Below, one piece after another: positions 1 through 9,657 of a DNA stretch of 64,000 nucleotides. The position numbers were made by a program, and so were the translations under genes. Position 1 is the stretch's first letter, and every line of letters starts with the position of its first letter. The stretch is from Metellina segmentata. Lineage: Eukaryota; Arthropoda; Arachnida; Araneae; Tetragnathidae. Location of the stretch: positions 18,360,120 through 18,424,119 of the forward strand of contig OX375880.1 of NCBI GenBank assembly GCA_947359465.1, in the 5' to 3' direction. The notes under the pieces are model-generated. The model was given only the letters and a program-made list of their open reading frames with translations, had not been told where the DNA came from and searched no databases.

Positions 1-196
1 TATTTATGATTGTTTTCATGTGTTAAATTATTTCTTGGATAATATAAGTTATTAATTTGATTTAATTGGAAAATAAGAATATCACGGTAAAATATAAACC
101 GACGGAAATTGATTAGAGATTTTGAAAAAAAAAAATTTATATTCGAAAGTAGGTCATAAATTTAAACTGAATTGAATTATATTTTATTTTAAAAGG

Positions 197-506
197 GGTA
201 CACAGCTTCAGTCTCGTTTATAGCGGTGGCAACGTCCTTGGCGCTTTTTTTTTTGGCGCACTTCTTAAGTCGCCATGGAAAGAATGATTTCAAATGAACC
301 AATGAAATCAAACGACAGTTTAACCGGACTTTGAAAGAACTTTCTAGAACATTCAAAATAAAAATTTTAAACTTTCCGCTTGCCGAGATTGTTTAAAAAT
401 CCGCAATAACCGTAATACAGATGGGTTACCTTAATCTGTCATTACTCGCTACTAGAAGTGCGCCGAGACCGTTGATACTGCTATAAACGTAGACTGAAGC
501 TGTACC
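197..506. mobile_element. MITE with ~48-bp terminal inverted repeats
   Basis: 197-245 (starting GGTACACAGCTTCAGTCT) is an imperfect inverted copy of 459-506 (ending GTAGACTGAAGCTGTACC). The match extends inward through TTTATAGC and the GGCGC/GCGCC core. The element is 310 bp with no coding content. Flanks AAAAGG and AAAACAGG resemble a short target duplication. Confidence 0.75.
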
Positions 507-1161
507 AAAACAGGTTCTGATTTGTTTTGAATTAAGTATATTTTTCGCGATTTATTAAGGTAAAATCGGTGAAAAGCTATAATTATGTTAATTTTTATTT
601 TTAGTGTCGACCTTTTTTTTTTCATTTAACATTTATGCTATTTAATATAATTATTAAGTTTGCAAACAATGTGAAAAATAGTTTTTTTTATCTAATAGAT
701 AATATTTAGAGAAAGAAAAAAAATATTTTTACTCTTTTATGTTATGTATATTTAGAGTTTGTGTAAATTATGGTAAAGTAATTTACAGTTTGTAAATTGA
801 GTTAAAGAGAAATTTACAATATGCTGTTTTAAGGATTTCTTATTTTTGGTGTGTGAAGATTGGCTACTGTGATGGTGTGTTTTTAAATTTAATTTTCTTA
901 CTTATCAACAAAAATAAGCTTGGAATATAAATAAAGACATTTTTGGCATTTATTTAAAATTTTAAATGATTTGTAGTAATTACTGTACATTTTGGCCAGA
1001 GACCTGCCATCATTTATATGAAATCATAGATGTATTATTCTCAGGATGAAGCATATCGAGGTGGTAAAGGGGTCCCGGTGCGAAATGTCTTACCATTAAT
1101 ATATGTTAGTCATAATAGTTTCCTATTATTGTCCTATATTTTTTGTAAGCAAATCCTATAT
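507..1161. other. AT-rich non-coding sequence
   Basis: No exon or transposase remnant seen. Poly-T/A runs and short duplicated words only. Confidence 0.5.
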
Positions 1162-1923
1162 CAGGGTTCCCACGGGTGCTTAGAAAGTGCTTATTTTGAA
1201 CTTCCATTTCTAAGAGCCCTTAGAAGTGCTTATTTTTCATCAATAGTCCTTAGAAAGTGCTTATTTTCCTTTCAAAACAAAATTCAGTTTTCAAACGACG
1301 ATATATATTTCACTTTTCCGACCTGTTTTCAGTGGCTGATCGGCGGTAAAACTGCTTGCAAGTACATCTTTGGTGATGATTCGGGAACTGGCTTTCTTGA
1401 ATGGGAACACTTGATACGCGATATGCAAATACACTTTTTCGAAAATGAAAGTGTTAGTCGATCAGGGAGGAGCCTGACCCAGACAACACAAACACGAGCA
1501 GCAATATGCTAAAAAATTGCTCATACCATTGCCCTAAAGACCATTAAAAAGTAAAAACAAAACAATATGAAAAGAATAAGAAAACAAAATCAAACTCGCA
1601 ACAGCAGCTGGGAGACCGACAATACCAAGTCCAGTCCTCATCAAACTTGTCTCTTTCTTTCCCTTTTTATTAAAGCAAATGCACTGGCGAAGAGATAAAA
1701 GAAAAATATCCAAAGTTTTTTTCTTACTACTGTTTACATACTACTGTTCTTATAAAATTAACTAATCTGTAAGAGCATACCCATTTGGTCGAAAGTCAGG
1801 TATTACATTGTATAACACGGTTTCTTCAATGTTTTATTTAAGTACTTATAAAGTCCTTATTTTGTCCTAGAAAGTGCTTAGAAAATCCCTATTTTTAATT
1901 AGAAAAAAAGAGTGGGAACTCTG
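1162..1923. mobile_element. hAT-like MITE, CAGGGTTCCCAC termini
   Basis: Left end CAGGGTTCCCACGGGTGC, right end GAGTGGGAACTCTG (imperfect inverse). Both ends carry iterations of CTTAGAAAGTGCTTATTTT (1177-1270 and 1840-1895). The CAGGG start and subterminal repeats fit hAT elements. No perfect 8-bp target duplication. A 160-codon frame crossing the left boundary has no recognisable protein. Confidence 0.65.
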
Positions 1924-2274
1924 TATATTTTTCTTAAAAAATCCTATATTTTATCATATGGTTACTTCTATCACTGGTATAATGATATTAAAATTGCATT
2001 GACCTGGAGAAAGAATACTGGCCATGTCCAAATAAGTGAAATTTTGCTCGTACACCTCAAGAATGATCCTTTTTTTGACTGAAAATCGTCTACTTTGAAA
2101 ACACTCACTCGAGAGATAAGTTGTTCATCGACTGACAACAATGAAGATTAACAATGAATTCTTTCTGCCGCTGACAAACACGTCCATCTGCAGTTTGTGT
2201 TGTACACATAGAGGCTGTGCAAAAGTTGTTGACCTATGTTGAAACCTTGGAGCAACAAGCCAAACCAAAATCTA

Positions 2275-2835
2275 TTTTAACACATCCAAGGCTGCCCCAG
2301 GCAAATATTTGCTAGTATTGCTAGTAAATATGCCCTTGGCGACTAGGGGTATCTTTTACAGCCAAATCATCTCAAAAGCTTCTGCTTTCAAAATTTTGGC
2401 ACTTTTTTTTTTTTGAAAATTTACCAAAGGTCCCAAAAATGTTGTCCTTTTTTAAACTTGAAAGTGGATGTAAAAAAAAATATTTTTCTGTGGAGAAAAT
2501 TTTCTAAGTAGTTAAAATTTTTTAAGGGAAATTCTCTATTTTGAAATTTTATAGCCAAGTTGTGGCAACTAAAAAAGAATGATATCAGAATCCGTGGTTG
2601 TTAGGTTATCTTAAAAACCTCATTGAGGTTTATTGTTTATTTTTTAAGTTTAAATTTCTTGGAGAAGTTTGTTTCATGTCTTAATTAACCCATTTTGGGT
2701 TGTTGCCAACTGATTTTGTATACAAGCAACTCAAATAGGGTTTAAGAGAAGACTTGTTACCATTTTTAAGCAAGTGTGGAGAACTGATTTTAATTTTTGT
2801 GGACGACAACATCATTGAATAATAATTCAAATCAA
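2275..2835 (+). repeat. Dispersed hAT-like MITE, family A copy 1
   Basis: Shares ordered blocks with 25976-26456 and 32455-32960: the AGGGGTATCTTTT block, CAAAATTTT, TTTGAAAATTTACCAAAGGT, GTGGAGAAAA, TTTAAGGG and GGAATC-like blocks. Ends are eroded here. Confidence 0.6.
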
Positions 2836-3420
2836 GAGAATAAGGGCAAGATAATTTATTTTTCTATACAGAGCCAAACTGTACTGTGCTGTTTTAAAAT
2901 GAAATTTTGTATCCTTTGTATCCACATATGAAGGGTAGAGAAGACACAAGATTATATTCTATTATTCTATTTTTAAGATATGATTAAATGGAACAATCAT
3001 GTTTCTATTCTAAATTTTACTGAGCCGACATATTTGATAAATCGTATGTAATGTTGTCACAGTTATGCAAAACTTGTCATGTGGTCTTTCATACTATTGT
3101 AAAAGGTTGCAATCTGTTGCACCAAATATTCCCCCTCTTCCTTGTTTGATCACGTACCAACTTACTTGATCTCTCTTGATCAAATTATATTTACTTTTCA
3201 ATGTTATAAAAATAATGATGCAGGCTCATTCCATGGATTTTGAAACCAAGGGACGAAATTGTTTTTTTATAATAAACATGATTGTGGCACATATTTTTAA
3301 TGAAAAATATATGATCTTTCTTGTAATTGACTTTATTTTTGTTTAAAAATAAGAGGTCTCATCATAAATAGTATATTTCAAGACCTATGACAAAAATTGT
3401 AAGTAGTCTGTTTTATTAGA
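2836..3420. other. AT-rich non-coding sequence
   Basis: No gene or recognisable repeat boundary seen. Confidence 0.5.
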
Positions 3421-3926
3421 GGGGCATTTCACAGTATTAAGTTGTTACGGACTACACTTCAGAAACATATTTTATCCTTATATTCTCTTACAGTGAAAAT
3501 GTTTAAACTGAACTTGAAGTAATTTTATATTTTAGTATGTAATTAAAGCATTAGCATTGGAAAAGATTTTTTTCAATTCAAATTTTTATTAAATATAGAG
3601 ATTTATATTGCATGTTACGGACTCTACATTAAAGGGACATGGACTTTTTTACTCAAATGGAAATGGCATTCCCTCTGAAACTAGCTGTTATTTCTATCTA
3701 TTAAAATTTTCTTTTCACATTTTAGTTCATATATTAAATATCTGCACCACAAAATAAAAATTGGAAAGGACAAAAATAATTTTAAATGAATTATTTATTA
3801 CATAACTCCTTGTTTACAAGCCTGTTACGGACTCTACACATTTGTCTCTTATGAATAGTAATGAAAATACTGATAACTGTGTTCAGACTATTACAACAAA
3901 ATTGTTTTACTGTTCAATAGAGTCTA

Positions 3927-5317
3927 TCATTGATGAAATGTTTTTTCTACTTCCTCATTATATGCAAAACAACATGCTGAAGAACCAATTGGTGGTGGGT
4001 CAATGGGTAGAATTGACAGATAAGTGTCCCGGTTAATTTCTTCAAACTCTGCTTTTGGCATAGCTTTAAATTTGTTTGTTGATATGGGTTTAAGTTCAAA
4101 CTTAACAAGCAATTTTTCTTCTGGTAACATTTTCACTATTTGCCCTCGCCACCGGTCATTAATGTTAAGTATAGATATCCAAGTTCCTACTTCAATGTCA
4201 GGTTTGGAAATGCTTTGGATTAATGATTGAGAATTCTCATTCCTATGAGTATCCCCCACATCTTTTCTCAATATATTTGGAGTTAACTTCTGAAAATACT
4301 TTGGCATGATCAACATAAAAACTGTACATTCTTCTGGTGCCAGGTATTGTTGTGACTGAGCTCCATTCAACAGTTGCTACCACCTCAGTTTCAGGTACCA
4401 AAAGAATGTTTATTGATTTAGCCTCTCTTTTAGCAATTACTTAGAAATCATAGGCATTAGATGGCACATATTTTTACTTCTCCCCCTATACCATCTACTG
4501 GTCCTTTTCCATGCGCTGTAGGAAAAAAATTCTAGCTAGCAGTGCAGCCGTGGTCTTCCATGTGGTTTTTTTAATTGCTCACAAGGTCATACTTATTTTT
4601 AAATTGGCTACTACAACCACCTGACCAGTAATGAATGTGCCGACCAACCGGTCTGGTGGTCAAGGTGTTGGCCTCTGGATCGGAAGGTTCCCGGTTCGAA
4701 TCCGGAGTCAGGGCATGGATGTAATTGTGCTGTCCTTAGTTAGGGGTAGTTATGGTCGCCCATTGGGTGCCCCTTCACAAATGACCATCGCTTTCCGGCC
4801 TTGCAGTGGCCTATGATTAGCAATCAAGTGCCCACCGTAATTAAAAATAATAATAATAATGAACGTGTAAACGGTATTTTCAGTTTGTTGTTTATGTTAT
4901 CCAAAATAATTCTGTTAAAGATAAAAACTTCCTTTTGGTGCAATGGGTTAGGACATCCGAGACAATTGCATAGGAAATATGCTGCACTTCTTCCCAAACC
5001 TTATAATATACAACAGCTGTAAATATAGTCACTTGCTCTGGTAACCAGTGAGCTTTCATGATTTCATTTTGTTGTTTCAGGCTATTATTTTCTGCAAAAT
5101 CCTCTTAAATGATAATCTGACTTTCCGTCAGTTTCTCTTTTAGATATCGCATATTTTCTTGTATCCCTTCAACTAAATCTGTTTCAACAGCTTCCTTTTT
5201 TACTTGACCATCACTGGTAACAAATTTAAAATAGCTAATTGGTATGTCTTCAATCAAATTCAAACAAGGTTGAAAAGAAATAAAGATATGCAAGTACTGG
5301 AAAACTGAAACTAACAT
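3927..5317 (-). pseudogene. Transposase of element 1, broken by stop, frameshifts and a SINE
   Basis: Reading the minus strand from 5317 down: YFKFV...VEGIQENMRYLKEKL, an in-frame stop, then EDFAENNSLKQQNEIMKAHW (about 5105-5045), QVTIFTAVVYYK and AIVSDVLTHCTK. The SINE at 4640-4857 follows. After it come SGGCSSQFKNKYD (about 4630-4592), NFFPTAHGKGPVDGIGG (about 4535-4485, other frame), WSSVTTIPGTRR (about 4370-4335) and a VGTWISILNINDRWRGQIV module ending at 3927. The order DFxEN, S(D)GxxSQFKN, HGKGPVDGIGG, IPGTR, Tudor-like module is, as far as I recall, that of an unplaced class of animal DDE-type transposase genes. The Asp residues of the first blocks are candidate catalytic residues. Several frames must be combined, so no intact protein is possible. 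Confidence 0.8.
4640..4857 (+). repeat. tRNA-derived SINE (head type 2, unique body) inside transposon 1
   Basis: The head carries CCGACCAACCGGTCTGGTGG and the B-box GGTTCCCGGTTCGAATCC. The body (TTAGTTAGGGGTAGTTATGG onward) differs from the other SINEs here. It ends in (TAA)n. Target duplications AATGAATGTG (4630-4639) and AATGAACGTG (4858-4867) flank it. It interrupts the element 1 transposase just before the SQFKN block. Confidence 0.85.
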
Positions 5318-6175
5318 CTAAAAGTTAAATTTGAAGTAGTTTTTTGAAGTGAAAGTTTTATTTTACCTTTAAAGTTGAAGTACTGGTTGTTTTATTTTGT
5401 GTGCAGACAAATTTTAAAATAAAAATCCTGTAGATAAAAAAAAAATTATTGCTAAATGTTGAGTCCGTAACATTTTGTAGAGTCCGAAACAAAATTTTAG
5501 AAATTCATAAAAAATAACAGAATTGAATAATAGTGGAAATCAGTTAACAATATTGTAACACTATTGTTGGAATTAGAAAATATTGATTTTGGTAAACATA
5601 AAATAGTAATTAAAAATTTTAACAAAACTTTTCATTCTAATTTTGTTACGGACTCTACAACCATCTTTTTCACAAGCTGTTAATTTTTACAAAATACATG
5701 TATTAATTAAAATTATTAGCCATAATGGAGATGTGCCAGAACATTATTTGTCCCCATTTTAAGTTTTGGTTTAAAAATCTGTTCAAGCCATTAAAAAAAT
5801 TAAAATTTACTGTAGAGTCCGTAACATTAAAAACTTCATTTTTGATATTCTAAACGCAATTCTATGCATAATATGAAGTAAAAAAAGAAAATAATGTGAT
5901 ATTTATGTCCTTTAGAATGTGCTCTCTCAATATATGTAATTAATTTTTAATTTTATTAAGTTTTGTTACGGACACACCTATGTCTCAAATACTGTGAAAT
6001 GCCCCTAGAATGTTTCTTAAAGGCTCCTACAATTCCTTCACTTTTAATATAGGTACCTATCATATTTTAATTTTCAATTACTAACATATTTTTAGTAAGA
6101 ATATATCAAAACATAACAAAATAATGTCCATTTTGGTATTTTTTAAACAATCAAAACGTATCAATGTTGTGGGGC

Positions 6176-7829
6176 GTCACATACATGACCATTAATGTAT
6201 GTTTTTTTATTTCCAATGTCATTAAATTAACAGAAAAATTCAAAATTATTATTTACAAAATATAATCATACTAATTGATAAAATAATGTCCAAAAATTAA
6301 AAAAATATTACATTAAAATTAAAATTTTTAATGTTCATGTATGTGACATTGTGGTTAGGTATGTGACTTCAAGCAGTCATGTATGTGACATGAAATACTA
6401 AAATGCAAAGATTGCTATTGTATTGCAAGTAGATTTTGCTATGAGTTATTCATGTGAGTGGCAAAACGAAATACACTGTGCACTTTGGAGCATGGAAAAT
6501 GTAACTTTGTTTACATCTGCGTTGTTTGAAAAAATAATAAAAAAACACGCTGTTATCTTTTTGTAATTTATACCAAAGATAAATCTAAGCTATCTGTATC
6601 TGCTTTCATTTTAAAACTTCTTGAAATTATTAAATTTCAGGCAAATGAACCAAAATTGATCATTTGGAGTGATGGCCCATCCAGCGAATTTAAAAACAAA
6701 TTTATTTGTTACTTTCTTTTTTTGTTGTCCAAAATACAAAATACGTTTTTCAGGTTTTTAATGGAAATATTCAGCAACTTCCCATGGAAATGGAGTTGTT
6801 GACGGTATAGGTGGTACCGTTAAGTCGCGATTACATGCAGAAGTGAAGGCAAGAAGATTCATAGTACAGAATGCAATCAACTTTGCTACAGTTGCTGCAT
6901 AAATAGTACCAAACATTATGGCCATTTCTATGTTGCAGAATGAGATAGATAAACCCAGATTGATTGGAATTTAGCCAAGGATGTTCCCGGAATTAAAAAA
7001 GTACATATTGTTAAAAGTTCTGACAACGACATTTGTTTGTTTACCAGCCAGCAAAATTTGGATACTCCTATACAAGAGTTATGCTATTGTGAAAATACAG
7101 AACAGTGTTTCAAAAGTACCCAACCACCAGCAGAAAATCACACTTTATATGTAAAAATTTCACGGCATGTTTGTACTAGTAAAAGTGTTTGGGAAAAGGT
7201 AGTGGAAGCCCTATGTTGCACAAACATCTGCTTTAGATGAAACTGATATCAATGTAGTTTTCGTAAAGTAAGTGTTTGTTATTAACTTCATTTATCAAGA
7301 AAATGATACAGAAATTATTCAACATGAGAATATAATTAAAGTGCTGCCAACACCAATAATTAATGGTTGCAATATTGTAATATTTCCAAATTCAGCTATG
7401 AAAAATTGTACGATGCCACATACATGACTGCATGTCACATACATGACCTGCAAAATTATATTTTGTTAAAAATAGAAAAATATAAAATTATTTAAAATAC
7501 TTTTAACTTGGCCTTGTCAATCCTTTTTCTAATGCCAAAATTTTTTAAAGCATATTTCATCCATATAATTCATTGAATTCTTTAATAAAAGTTAGTGTTG
7601 TCAAATCACACTTCTGTTTTTTGTCACATACATGACTAACTAAAAAAAATATAAAAATACTATAAATTTTCTTTTTTTAATATGATTTTCATTACTATTT
7701 ACTAGATATTCTTTTAAACTGTTTAACAAAATGGATTTTTGTCTTTTCGCTAAATTTATACATACATTTATCAGATATTTATACATATCTTGTTGAGTGA
7801 TTGTCACATACATGACCGTGGAATGGGCC
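6176..7829 (+). mobile_element. DNA transposon 2, sibling of element 1, with GTCACATACATGAC motifs
   Basis: The 14-bp word GTCACATACATGAC or its inverse GTCATGTATGTGAC recurs at 6176, 6335 (one base off), 6356 (partial), 6376, 7415 (one mismatch), 7434, 7623 and 7803. The right end, CCGTGGAATGGGCC (about 7816-7829), read inward is GGCCCATTCCACGG and resembles the element 1 terminus GGGGCATTTCACAG. A matching left terminus was not found, so the left end is eroded or truncated. The interior encodes a transposase homologous to that of element 1. Confidence 0.75.
6405..7240 (+). pseudogene. Transposase of element 2, decayed
   Basis: Blocks in order on the + strand: VAIVLQVDFAMSYSCEWQNE with HCALWSMENVTLFTSALFE (6408-6525), then PKLIIWSDGPSSEFKNKFIC (about 6652-6710), ATSHGNGVVDGIGGTVKS (about 6772-6830), VKARRFIVQNAINFA and LKKVHIVKSSDNDICLFTSQ. 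These correspond block for block to element 1 (DFAENNS...QVTIF; SGGCSSQFKN; AHGKGPVDGIGG). Frameshifts and stops show it is inactive. Confidence 0.78.
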
Positions 7830-8250
7830 TGCATCGATTATAATCTTTTAATTTTAACTTAACATTTATTTGTTATCTTTTGAATAAATTCTAGTTTGGA
7901 TTTTTAAAGATTTCGTCATGTGTACTTTTATTAACTTAAGTTTTTTTTTTAAACTTAACTGCGTGAACACTCAAATTGTTCTTAAAAGTCAATTATTGAT
8001 AAAATAAATGCACCACATGTTAATAAATTAGTGCTATTTTCTCTAAATTTTGTTTTGAGAAGTATTTGTTTGAAATTATGACACTAAAATATTAAAAGTG
8101 TACAAATTTGCCCTTGATATATTTTCGACAGATACACTACTATATATTAACGCTTAATAACTCCAGACTATGACTTCAAAGCCAAAACAACAACGAAGTT
8201 TTAGCTTCTGAGGAAAAAAATTAATTTAAATCAAATCCCCCTTAGTTTGA
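7830..8250. other. AT-rich intergenic or intronic sequence
   Basis: No gene seen. The missing upstream Elongin A exon was looked for here and not found. Confidence 0.5.
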
Positions 8251-8565
8251 TGGCCGCACTTACCCAGTTGGAAGAGTAACAGACTAGCAGCCAGATTGTT
8301 GCGAGTTCAAACCAAAAACAGACTGCCGTGTGCAAAGGGGGCTGGTGCACGTTAAACCTGTCATGTCCTTGAATGTCTTCACGTTGGCGTGCTATGGAAG
8401 GGTAGATAATAAGGTGCCAGCTTAGGTGTGACCTTGTCATCAGATCGTGGTTCTCAATTACATGGTGTTGTCCTCTGGTCTTTCCCTTCGTGTTTGATCC
8501 TGGACCATCGCCAATAGCCCATCGTGTTGCACCAGTATGACGTTAATTTAAAATACCTAATACCA
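8251..8565 (+). repeat. SINE S1, near full length
   Basis: Head with CCCAGTTGGAAGAGTAAC and the B-box GTTGCGAGTTCAAA, then the shared body (GGGGCTGGTGCACGTTAAA, GTGCCAGCTTAGGTGTGACC) and the shared tail (GATCCTGGACCATCGCCAAT to GACGTTAATTTAAAA). It ends 90 bp before the Elongin A exon. Confidence 0.85.
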
Positions 8566-8655
8566 TATCCACTTTGGTTGAGAAACATTAAGGTTTTTTC
8601 ATTTTTTAATGCCTTGCATATATATTGTTTTAATTTGTGCAATTCTTTTAAATAG

Positions 8656-9657
8656 GAGACTGGCCTCTACAACACGATGCACATGTTGAGTCAGAAAGGT
8701 GGTCATATCGGAGCTGTAGCCCTGCCTTTGTACAACAAGTGGAAATTGCTCATGACCTTTGCCATGAGGGAGAAAGACTCGCCCGTCAAGTCTCCGGATC
8801 AGTCTCGAGGCGAAGAAAGGTCTAGGTCGACCCCCGTCTTGGCCAGCAACCACGTCTCGAGGTCGAGTGCGGACAGCAACCACGTCTCGAGGTCGAGCGC
8901 AGACAGCAACCACGTCTCGAGATCGAGCGCGGACAGCAACGCCTCGCACTGCAGCCGGGAGGCCAACTCCGGAAGGAGCATGAAGTACTCCGACCCCAGC
9001 CAGTTCGGCCGCAGGGAGCTGTACGACTCGGACCGTGAGGCGCGCTGCCACGGTTCCTCTGCCGACTTCAACGGTCTCGGCAACCGAGACAGCTACCACC
9101 TGTACGAAGACGGATCGTTCAACCCCCACCTCAGCATCGACAACTCGGCGAACCCCGACGAGGGCGCTGACCAGAACGGCGGGCCGAAGAGCCGGATCCT
9201 GGAGCCATATGCCATCGAGATGCGGGAGGGCATGTTCCGTGTGGTGAAGGTCAAGTCGAACAGCTCGATCCCCTCCAGCGTCCTGCGCGCCCGCCAGCTG
9301 CACCAGAAGGAGCTGCTGAAGAAGTCCACTCCCTACAAGAAGGAGAGGGACAAGAGCGAGGGCTCCAAGGTCAAAAACCCGGAGGGTTCGTCTCCGGTCA
9401 AGCAGGAGAGGTCGCCCGGGAAGAACGGCTCGCAGCCAAACAACGGTGAGAGGTCGAAGCGGAAGGCGGAATCGTCCTCGAATGGCTCGATGGAAAGACA
9501 CTCCTCCAGTGCGGATAAGGCGTCGAAGCCAAAGCCGAGTTCCGATGTGAAGCATTCGGGTTACACCGATAGAAAGCGAGCAGAGAGGAAATCCACCCCC
9601 GATTCCACGTCAGACAGACTCAAAAAAGCAATCAAAGACGAAAGATCTAGTCATGTG
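8656..9657 (+). CDS. EloA: Elongin A exon: TFIIS N-domain end plus Ser/Lys-rich linker
   Basis: Acceptor AG at 8654-8655 after a T-rich tract; donor GTAAGT at 9658; 1002 nt, phase 0 at both ends. The first ~35 codons read as the second half of the TFIIS N-terminal domain. The rest is low-complexity Ser, Lys, Arg and Asp, as in the Elongin A linker. A 10-residue unit (SNHVSRSSAD) is repeated three times near codons 65-95 (8848-8938) by a 30-bp tandem repeat. GC content is far above the flanks. A 318-codon open frame on the opposite strand here is a shadow of this GC-rich exon. Confidence 0.95.

Larger units (their letters stand above)
3421..6006 (-). mobile_element. DNA transposon 1: 18-bp TIR, 4-bp TSD, eight GTTACGGACTCTACA motifs
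   Basis: Left end GGGGCATTTCACAGTATT (3421-3438) is exactly inverted at the right end (AATACTGTGAAATGCCCC). TAGA flanks both sides, indicating a 4-bp target duplication. The 15-bp word GTTACGGACTCTACA recurs, in full or with small changes, at 3444, 3614, 3824, 5459 (inverted), 5476 (inverted), 5645, 5811 (inverted) and 5965. That is three near the left end and five near the right. The interior encodes a decayed transposase on the minus strand, split by a SINE at 4640-4857. Only Sola comes to mind among superfamilies with 4-bp duplications, but I cannot confirm it. Confidence 0.88.

Noticed and set aside
1030..1512. 160-codon frame at the left MITE
   Set aside because: It crosses the MITE boundary at 1162 and translates the iterated CTTAGAAAGTGCTTATT word; no protein similarity.
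8599..9555. 318-codon open frame on the minus strand
   Set aside because: It is antisense to the GC-rich Elongin A exon, is rich in Arg/Val/Leu from complementing Ser/Asp/Lys codons, and matches no family.
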